Positions 1 through 5,120 of a stretch of 6,545 nucleotides of DNA are shown here, one piece after another. The position numbers and the translations under genes were made by a program. Origin of the DNA: an uncultured bacterium (GTDB lineage: Bacteria; Planctomycetota; Phycisphaerae; Phycisphaerales; SM1A02); assembly GCA_903861235.1 (NCBI GenBank), contig CAIOTP010000175.1:1-6545 (forward strand), given 5' to 3'. The notes under the pieces are model-generated. The model was not told the DNA's origin. It searched no databases and worked only from the letters and a program-made list of their open reading frames with translations. How positions within the stretch are numbered: position 1 is the first letter of the stretch; the number at the start of each line of letters is the position of its first letter.

Positions 1-1333
1 CGGGCAGGGTGCGAAGGCCGTTGACGTAGGCCTCGAACATGGCGTCGTAGCTGTCCTGGCTGGCTTTCAGCAGCGATTCGCCGAAGATGAACTGCCGCTC
101 GGCGGCCAACTGGCCAAAATAGGCGCTCCAGACCTCGTTCAGGGCCTCCAGCCGCAGGCGGGTGAGCTCGGCCACCGCCTCGTTGCGTTCGGAGCGGGCC
201 TTCCGTACCGCGTTCACGCGCTCGAAGCCGTCGAAGAGCAGCCAGCTGCCTCGGAGGCCCACGGCGTAGGTGGGCAGGGTGGTGTCGACGTTGGACTGCG
301 TCCCCTGGGGATCGGGGGTGTAGTTGAACCACTTCTGGGCCATGTTGCCGTACAGGCTGACGATGGGAAGGAAGTCGGCCTCGGCCTTGCGGATGCGGGC
401 CTCGGCTGCCCGCACGCGCTGGCCGGCCGCCAGCAGGTCCGGCCGATCGGCGCCGCCCTGGGCCATGAGCCGCTGGACCGTGTCGCCGAGTCGATCGGGA
501 ATGGGCATCCGCTGCAGGGAGACGATCTCCACGGGCACGTCGGCGGAGAGTCCCAGCCGTCGTGCGAGCGTGCCGCGTGCGTCGAAGGTGGCGGCTCGTG
601 CGGCCTCGAGCTTGAAGCGGGCCTGCTCCCAGCGCTGTCGCGCCACCAGCGCGTCCGGCATGATCGCCAGGCCGTTGAGCAGACGGTCCTCCACGGCCTC
701 CATCTGCACGCGGGCGGTCTCCACATCCTGCGCCTGGGTCTCCTCCAGGGCGATCGCGGCGTCGAGACGGAAGTACGCCGTCTGGATCTCGAAGAGCAGG
801 GTCTGCAGCGCACGGTTGAAGGTCAGGTTGGCGGCGGCCAGGGCACGGCGTGTCTCGTCGGTCAACGCGTCGCGACGGCCGAAGTCGATCAACTCCCAGG
901 TGAGTTCCAGTCCCAGGTCGCCCTGTGCACCGCGGTCCAGCAGTCGGTTGTCCTGCTGGGGCAGCGCCTCCTGCACATAGCCGCCGAAGCCGAAGCCGTT
1001 CAGTCGGGGCCACCAGAGGCTCTCGACCATGGCCCACTGTGCGGCGGCCACGCGGGCGCGCTCCCAGGTGGCGCGGGTGGTCGGGTTGTTCTGCAGCGCG
1101 AAGTTCACCAGGAAGGCGAGATCGCGCGGGCCCTCGCCCCACGGCGTGGACGAGGCGTGGGCGGGCGGGGGCTGCGGCGCGGGCTCGGCGGGCTCGAACG
1201 GGAGTCCCTGCTCGGCGGCGGTCAGCTGGTGGAACGCTTGGTCATCCCAGAGCGCCTCCTGCCTGCAGGCGGTCACCGCCACGAGCGTGGCGGCGATCAG
1301 CGGGACGACGGGGCGCATCCTTGCACCGGTCAT
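1..1333 (-). CDS. mdtP: TolC/OEP-family outer-membrane efflux lipoprotein, MdtP-like (C-terminus cut by window edge)
   Basis: Outer-membrane channel of a tripartite efflux pump, expected to form a trimeric barrel and periplasmic tunnel that takes substrate from the adaptor encoded at 3623-4783. The frame is open for 444 codons from ATG 1333-1331 to the window edge. Residues 7-23 form a short lipoprotein signal ending in a lipobox (V20-T-A-C23) with Arg at +2, which fits outer-membrane sorting. A Pro-rich linker (47-63) follows. Two OEP repeats are then visible: the first has WELIDFGRR (146-154) and a long helix to about 260; the second has RPDLLAA (297-303), AEARIRKAEADFLP (310-323) and WLLFDGFERV (364-373). 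E. coli MdtP is about 490 residues, so some 40-50 are probably missing. ATG 1318-1316 is an alternative start; neither has a clear Shine-Dalgarno. The TolC family is certain. The MdtP label rests on its neighbours, and other NodT/OprM-like names are possible. Confidence 0.93.
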   Translation of the reverse strand, partial: MTGARMRPVVPLIAATLVAVTACRQEALWDDQAFHQLTAAEQGLPFEPAEPAPQPPPAHASSTPWGEGPRDLAFLVNFALQNNPTTRATWERARVAAAQWAMVESLWWPRLNGFGFGGYVQEALPQQDNRLLDRGAQGDLGLELTWELIDFGRRDALTDETRRALAAANLTFNRALQTLLFEIQTAYFRLDAAIALEETQAQDVETARVQMEAVEDRLLNGLAIMPDALVARQRWEQARFKLEAARAATFDARGTLARRLGLSADVPVEIVSLQRMPIPDRLGDTVQRLMAQGGADRPDLLAAGQRVRAAEARIRKAEADFLPIVSLYGNMAQKWFNYTPDPQGTQSNVDTTLPTYAVGLRGSWLLFDGFERVNAVRKARSERNEAVAELTRLRLEALNEVWSAYFGQLAAERQFIFGESLLKASQDSYDAMFEAYVNGLRTLP

Positions 1334-1398
1334 GGCGTCAGCGTACCGGCCTGAGGGGGGTTGCGGAAGGCTTGTAGAGTGTCGACCGAAGACTTCGC
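1334..1398. promoter_or_regulatory. Divergent intergenic region between the OEP and FUSC genes
   Basis: These 65 bp separate the start codons of the minus-strand outer-membrane gene and the plus-strand transporter gene, so promoters for both must lie here or inside the opposite gene. I see no convincing -35/-10 pair. TAGAGT (1375-1380) resembles a -10 box for the plus strand but has no good -35 at the right distance. A perfect 11-bp palindrome, CGAAG-A-CTTCG (1387-1397), ends one base before the transporter ATG. Its one-base centre makes an RNA hairpin unlikely, so it could be a DNA operator or chance. Neither gene has a strong Shine-Dalgarno; GAAGA (1388-1392) is the nearest for the transporter. 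Confidence 0.4.
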
Positions 1399-3564
1399 AT
1401 GAGCCTCGCTGCCGCCGCCACCGTCCGACCCGTCCGGCCCAGCCTCCGGGCCAAGCTCTGGCAGGACCTGCAGCCTTTTCCGGGCCGTGCGACCGAGGCG
1501 TTCCGCATCGCGGTGGCCGGCATGCTGATCGTGGCGGTGCAGATGACGCTCCGGTTCGAGCTCATGTATCCGGCCATGACCACGCTGCTGGTCGTGAACG
1601 AGATCCGCGGCTTCAGCACGCTGACCCGCTTCCTGATCAACTTCCTGGCCGTCACGGTGAGCTGTGGGGCGGCGGTGGCGCTCATGGCGCTGTTCATGCA
1701 GCAGCCCATGTTCCTGCTGCCCATCATGGCCGGCTACATCACGGTGGTCATGTACTTCATGGGGGCTTCGCGCTACCGCAGCGCCATGTTCAACCTGGGC
1801 TACCCGTTCGTGGTCGTGGTCTACATGGCGTTCTTCGACAAGACCCATGCCGAGCACATCGCGATCGTGGTGTACCAGTCGGTGATCACGGGACTGGCCT
1901 GCGGCACGCTGGTGCTCATGCTGCTCTGGCCGGAATCGGCGTCCACGCTGCTGCGGGAGCAGCTGGTGCATGGGCTGCAGGGGTCCACGGGGCTGCTGCG
2001 GCGGCTCGCGGGTTCGGCACGCGGCGCGGAGGCATTCGATCCGGCTTCCTTCGTGCCCGACCGTTTCCGCGCCAAGACGCCCAAGCTCATGCTGCTGGCC
2101 GACCAGGTTCAGGTCGACTGCGGCCTGGGCGAGCGCGGCCGCCACGAGCTCTTCACGCTGGTCTCGCTCAACGCACGAGCCGCGGCGTGCGCCGGCGTGG
2201 TGGTGGAGCAGCTGGCGGTGGGGCGAGCCATCGGGCCGCGCGAGGCGGATGGGCTCGAACGGCTGGCGGAGGCGCTGGAGCGGGTGGTGGAACGGCTCGA
2301 GCAGGTCGGGGAGGACAGGGGTGGTCAGGTCCGGATGGAGCGGACCGCCGTCGCCGCGGTGCCTGCGCTGCCGTCGGAACCCCAGGCGGTTCGGCAGGAG
2401 CGGAGCGACATCCGCGAGATGATCGACGGTGTGGCCACGGACGCGGAGCGGGCCCTGCCGGCGGTGCAGGTCTTCGAGCGGGCGCGGCGGCTGCCGGACA
2501 TCCTGACCCTGACGCTGCGCAACCTGAGGGACATGGCCGACCGGTGCGTGCTTCAGCCGGTCCAGCGACCCAATCCGGCCATGGTGAAGCATGCGTTCAA
2601 GTGCTCGGCCACCATCATGATCTGCGCGCTGTTCTGCATCGCGATCAACTGGACCATGGGCATCGGCTGCGTGGAGACGGTCATGCTGGTGGTGCAGGGA
2701 ACCTTCGGCGGCACGCTGCTGATCGGCGGCCTCCGCATGGCGGGGGTGGTGCTGGGGTGGACGCTGGCGATCATGCTGGTCATCTTCGCGATCCCCACCG
2801 TGACCACGCTGCCGGGGTTCTGGCTGATCTTCGGCGGCACGCTCTTCGTGACCAGCTGGGGCGTGTGCGGCCCGCCGCGGCTGGGCGTGCCGTGCCTGCA
2901 GGCCATGATCGTGGTGGACTTCTCGCTGCTGCAGGTCACCCGCCCGGACATCAGCCTGCTGCCCTCCATGAACTTCTCGCTGGCGGTGGGCATGGGCGTG
3001 CTGGTGACCATCGCCGTGTACTGGCTGCTCTGGCCGGTGAAGGCTGGGAAGGTGGTGCGGCCCACGCTGGCCTTCATGCTGGAGCGGGTGGCTGCGGCTG
3101 CACATCGTGCGGCCATCGGAGCGCTCTCGGGGCAGGCGGTGAACGTGATGCAGTCCACGGTGGAGGAGGAGCTGGCCAAGTGCGTGGCGGCGCACACCCA
3201 CACGCAGTTCGAGCGACATGAATCCACGCATCGACACGAGCTGGAGCTGCGGGCGATCATCACGGTGGAGCAGGCCTGCCATCGCGTGCTGGCGGCACTG
3301 GCTTCGTGCGCGGTGCAGGAACCGCCGTCCTCCGCCGTGGCCCGGGCGCTCGAAGCCGCCTCGGCCCGGTTCGGCCGTGCCTCGGCCGAAGTGGCCGGCA
3401 CCCTGTGGGTGGGCGGCGACGGGGCGATGGACGCGGACGAGCCGCTGCCGGAGTGGCTGGGCGAGATCCGGCAGGCATGCGGGCTGCTCGATCGGCTGCC
3501 GGGGATCCTGCAGGAACTGGAAGCGCACCCGGAAGGGGAGGCGGTCCAATTCGGACTGGCGTAG
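1399..3564 (+). CDS. mdtO: FUSC-family inner-membrane efflux transporter, MdtO-like (aromatic acid exporter superfamily)
   Basis: Inner-membrane component of an MdtNOP/AaeAB-type pump. The FUSC (fusaric acid resistance) family exports aromatic acids and some drugs. The 721 residues form the family's duplicated layout. Membrane module 1 lies at about 34-178 and ends in LLWPES (175-180). A soluble region, about 185-395, has a helical charged stretch at 280-305. Membrane module 2 lies at about 398-546 and ends in LLWPVK (543-548). A soluble C-terminal helical region follows. The start of module 2 (H398, K401, W418, G421-I-G, then a G-rich segment and LR at 445-446) follows the pattern I recall for E. 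coli MdtO, which has 683 residues. A histidine cluster lies at 599-613 (H599, H601, H607, H611, H613). The gene is transcribed opposite to the other two pump genes and ends head-on with the adaptor gene. The ATG at 1399 puts the conserved N-terminal region in frame; upstream is only a weak GAAGA. The FUSC family is sure; the MdtO-like subtype is likely from size and neighbours. Confidence 0.92.
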   Translation: MSLAAAATVRPVRPSLRAKLWQDLQPFPGRATEAFRIAVAGMLIVAVQMTLRFELMYPAMTTLLVVNEIRGFSTLTRFLINFLAVTVSCGAAVALMALFMQQPMFLLPIMAGYITVVMYFMGASRYRSAMFNLGYPFVVVVYMAFFDKTHAEHIAIVVYQSVITGLACGTLVLMLLWPESASTLLREQLVHGLQGSTGLLRRLAGSARGAEAFDPASFVPDRFRAKTPKLMLLADQVQVDCGLGERGRHELFTLVSLNARAAACAGVVVEQLAVGRAIGPREADGLERLAEALERVVERLEQVGEDRGGQVRMERTAVAAVPALPSEPQAVRQERSDIREMIDGVATDAERALPAVQVFERARRLPDILTLTLRNLRDMADRCVLQPVQRPNPAMVKHAFKCSATIMICALFCIAINWTMGIGCVETVMLVVQGTFGGTLLIGGLRMAGVVLGWTLAIMLVIFAIPTVTTLPGFWLIFGGTLFVTSWGVCGPPRLGVPCLQAMIVVDFSLLQVTRPDISLLPSMNFSLAVGMGVLVTIAVYWLLWPVKAGKVVRPTLAFMLERVAAAAHRAAIGALSGQAVNVMQSTVEEELAKCVAAHTHTQFERHESTHRHELELRAIITVEQACHRVLAALASCAVQEPPSSAVARALEAASARFGRASAEVAGTLWVGGDGAMDADEPLPEWLGEIRQACGLLDRLPGILQELEAHPEGEAVQFGLA

Positions 3565-3565
3565 C

Positions 3566-3621
3566 AGGGACGGGCCTCCATATTGGACTCAGATATGAGT
3601 CCAATATGAAGGCCCGTCCCT
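3566..3621. terminator. Long hairpin between convergent genes, candidate bidirectional terminator
   Basis: Bases 3566-3591 and 3596-3621 form 26-nt inverted arms with 25 Watson-Crick pairs and a single mismatch (C3578 opposite A3609), closed by the 4-nt loop GATA (3592-3595). The outer half of the stem is GC-rich (AGGGACGGGCCT) and the inner half is AT-rich (CATATTGGACTCA), unlike the surrounding coding DNA. It fills the gap between the TAG of the transporter gene (3562-3564) and the TGA of the adaptor gene (3625-3623), so it can act on transcripts from both sides. Neither side has a T-tract, so it is not a classic intrinsic terminator. A U-less terminator, a 3'-end stabiliser or a copy of a dispersed palindromic repeat all remain possible. 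The structure is certain from the bases; the function is inferred. Confidence 0.75.
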
Positions 3622-3622
3622 C

Positions 3623-4783
3623 TCACGGTCTGCCAGGCGATGGGGGCGTGGGCTCCGGCCGCGTGCCCAGCGTGTCGAGCCAGCGCTCCATGGCGTCGGG
3701 AAGCAGCGGCTTCAGGATGTCCGGCACCTTTCGGTTCAGGCGGGTCTGCACGATCGCCGTGGCCGTCTGACCCATGCGATAGGGCTTGCCGTCGGGATCG
3801 GGCGAGGGATCCATGACGATGCGCACCGGAAACCGCTGCGCCAGGCGCACCCAGTCGAGCGTGGGGGAGACGGTGGGGAGCACGCCGTTGCTGCCCTGGT
3901 TCTGGTCGTAGAGCGCCCAGCCCACGCCCTGCACCACGCCGCGGAAGCGGGTCAAGGGATAGGCCATCAGGTAGATCTCCACGGCCTGGCCGGGGCGGAT
4001 GTCGCGCAGGTCGGTCTCCTGGTAGTTGGCCAGCAGATACCAGTTGCTGGTGTCCACCAGCGCGAACTGCTGCTGGCCCACCTGGGCGAACTGGCCGACG
4101 GAGATGTTGAAGTTGGTCACGTAGCCGTCGACCGGCGACCGCACCTCGCAGTAGCCCACGTTGAGCTGCGCCTCCACCACGGCCGCCTGGGCCTTCGCAC
4201 GGCGCACGTTGATGTCGCCGAGCTGTCCGAGATTGGCCTTGGCCTGCGCCAACGCGGCCACGGCCTGGGAGACCATGGCTTCGCTCGCCTTCACGTTGCG
4301 CTTGGCGGCGTCGATCTGGTCCGGCGTGACGAACTGCCGTTTCAGCAGCGGCTCCACGCGAGCCAGGTACTGCACGTCGTACTTCGCCTTCGCCTCGGCG
4401 GCCACGATGTCCGCCTCGCGCTCGCGGATCACGTCCTCAAGCGCCTTGATCTCCAGATCCACGTAGCCCAGGTTGGCCACGGCCAGGTCCAGCGCGGCCT
4501 GGTAGGGGCGCACGTCCACCTTGAACAGCAGATCGCCCACCTTCACCCGCTGGTTGTCCACCACGGCCAGCTCCGTCACGTAGCCGGACACGTTGGCAGC
4601 GATGCCCACGATGTTGGCCCGCATGTAGGCGTCGTCGGTGCGGGGCCGGATGTCCAGCTCCCACCACGTGACGAAGCTCAGCACGACCGCCGAGACCACC
4701 ATGGAGACGCCGAACACTCGGCCGATCACGCGTCGCGTTCGGTCCACGGCGGTCCTCGGGGCTGGCGGGACGAGCTGGCTCAT
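3623..4783 (-). CDS. mdtN: HlyD/EmrA-type membrane-fusion (periplasmic adaptor) protein, MdtN-like
   Basis: Periplasmic adaptor linking the FUSC transporter to the TolC-type channel. It has 386 residues from ATG 4783-4781. One N-terminal membrane anchor (about 22-41) is followed by TDDAYM (49-54) and the first half of the biotinyl/lipoyl-like domain (IAANVSGYV, 61-69; VKVGDLLFKVD, 80-90). An alpha-helical hairpin spans about 92-208. The second lipoyl half contains VRSPVDGYV (214-222), and a beta-barrel region contains ANYQETDLRDIRPGQ (252-266). RFPVRI (317-322), after PTVSPTLDWV (303-312), is typical of EmrA/AaeA/MdtN adaptors. The ATG overlaps the stop of the upstream small gene (ATGA), implying translational coupling, so a start further upstream at 4984, inside that gene, was rejected. 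There is no separate Shine-Dalgarno; GGAA abuts the ATG. The gene runs toward the transporter gene and ends 58 bp from it across a hairpin. Confidence 0.94.
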   Translation of the reverse strand: MSQLVPPAPRTAVDRTRRVIGRVFGVSMVVSAVVLSFVTWWELDIRPRTDDAYMRANIVGIAANVSGYVTELAVVDNQRVKVGDLLFKVDVRPYQAALDLAVANLGYVDLEIKALEDVIREREADIVAAEAKAKYDVQYLARVEPLLKRQFVTPDQIDAAKRNVKASEAMVSQAVAALAQAKANLGQLGDINVRRAKAQAAVVEAQLNVGYCEVRSPVDGYVTNFNISVGQFAQVGQQQFALVDTSNWYLLANYQETDLRDIRPGQAVEIYLMAYPLTRFRGVVQGVGWALYDQNQGSNGVLPTVSPTLDWVRLAQRFPVRIVMDPSPDPDGKPYRMGQTATAIVQTRLNRKVPDILKPLLPDAMERWLDTLGTRPEPTPPSPGRP

Positions 4784-5064
4784 TTCCGGAAGATCAGCAG
4801 CCACAGGCCCAGGGTGCAGGTCAGGTAGGTGCAGACGTACACCAGAGTGCGCGGCCCCACATGCGGTTCGATCTTCCAGCGGTGCAGGGCCCAGCGGATG
4901 ATCCCCAGCAGGAACGCCGCTCCGATCATGCAGAGCAGCCAGGCGGGGAAGAACGCGCCGTCTATCGAGAGGATGGGATCGCAACCGGTCAGCAGGCCCA
5001 GGGGGGCCAGAAGCGCGATCCGTGCGCCGGCGCAGAGATTCGAGCGGCGTCCGTTGCCGACCAT
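4780..5064 (-). CDS. ytcA: YtcA-like small inner-membrane lipoprotein
   Basis: A 94-residue protein from ATG 5064-5062. Residues 15-28 form a lipoprotein signal ending in the lipobox LLTGC (24-28, lipid on C28). Then come the conserved-looking DGAFFPAW (35-42), a membrane segment at about 38-58, a basic loop (R57-K64) and a second membrane segment at about 73-92. From memory, E. coli YtcA has the same plan: a short signal, SGC, a GAYYPSW-like stretch and two hydrophobic segments in about 90 residues, encoded just upstream of mdtN. Here too it precedes the adaptor gene, with an ATGA overlap. YtcA's molecular role is unknown; a small accessory of the pump is a guess from context. AaeX/DUF1656 proteins occupy the same slot in aae operons, but they lack a lipobox and differ in sequence. 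Codon frame and overlap support a real gene despite the missing Shine-Dalgarno. Confidence 0.85.
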   Translation of the reverse strand: MVGNGRRSNLCAGARIALLAPLGLLTGCDPILSIDGAFFPAWLLCMIGAAFLLGIIRWALHRWKIEPHVGPRTLVYVCTYLTCTLGLWLLIFRK

Positions 5065-5078
5065 GGTCCGGAAGTCTA

Positions 5079-5106
5079 CTGGGGCGAGAGGCCGAACCCG
5101 CCCCAG
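5079..5106 (-). terminator. GC-rich hairpin after mutS, weak terminator candidate
   Basis: Bases 5079-5086 (CTGGGGCG) and 5099-5106 (CGCCCCAG) are perfect 8-bp inverted arms around a 12-nt loop. On the minus strand the hairpin begins 14 nt after the mutS stop and ends 14 nt before the ytcA ATG. No T-tract follows, so it could reduce rather than stop transcription from mutS into ytcA-mdtN, or be a chance product of high GC. The whole 5065-5120 gap is 56 bp, and I see no convincing promoter in it. Confidence 0.35.
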
Positions 5107-5120
5107 GTGCGGCCGCGGCC

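Noticed and set aside
324..980. A 218-codon plus-strand open frame opposite mdtP
   Set aside because: Its product is Ser/Arg/Ala-rich without any recognisable motif, and the opposite strand encodes a full OEP-family pattern.
1029..3221. A 730-codon plus-strand open frame crossing the mdtP-mdtO gap
   Set aside because: It is a shifted frame of the FUSC gene giving a Gly/Ala/Arg/His-rich low-complexity product, and it also runs antisense to mdtP.
1330..3549. A 739-codon open frame on the minus strand, antisense to nearly all of the FUSC gene, whose TGA overlaps the mdtP ATG
   Set aside because: The product is rich in His, Arg, Gln and Pro, with no membrane or domain pattern. It is what a GC-rich gene yields on its opposite strand, while the plus-strand product is a clear FUSC protein. 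The ATGA overlap with mdtP looks like coincidence.
1334..3622. Possible invertible segment (phase-variable switch) carrying mdtO
   Set aside because: No shared inverted repeat was found between the two gaps flanking mdtO, and no recombinase gene is in the window.
3623..4984. A 453-codon version of the adaptor starting upstream at 4984
   Set aside because: The extra 67 residues are out-of-frame translation of ytcA, and the ATG at 4783 gives a normal anchor position and an ATGA overlap.
5108..5120. GCGGCCGC/GGCCGCGGCC palindromes just after the mutS stop
   Set aside because: Such short GC palindromes are expected by chance in sequence this GC-rich, and no flanking feature supports a function.
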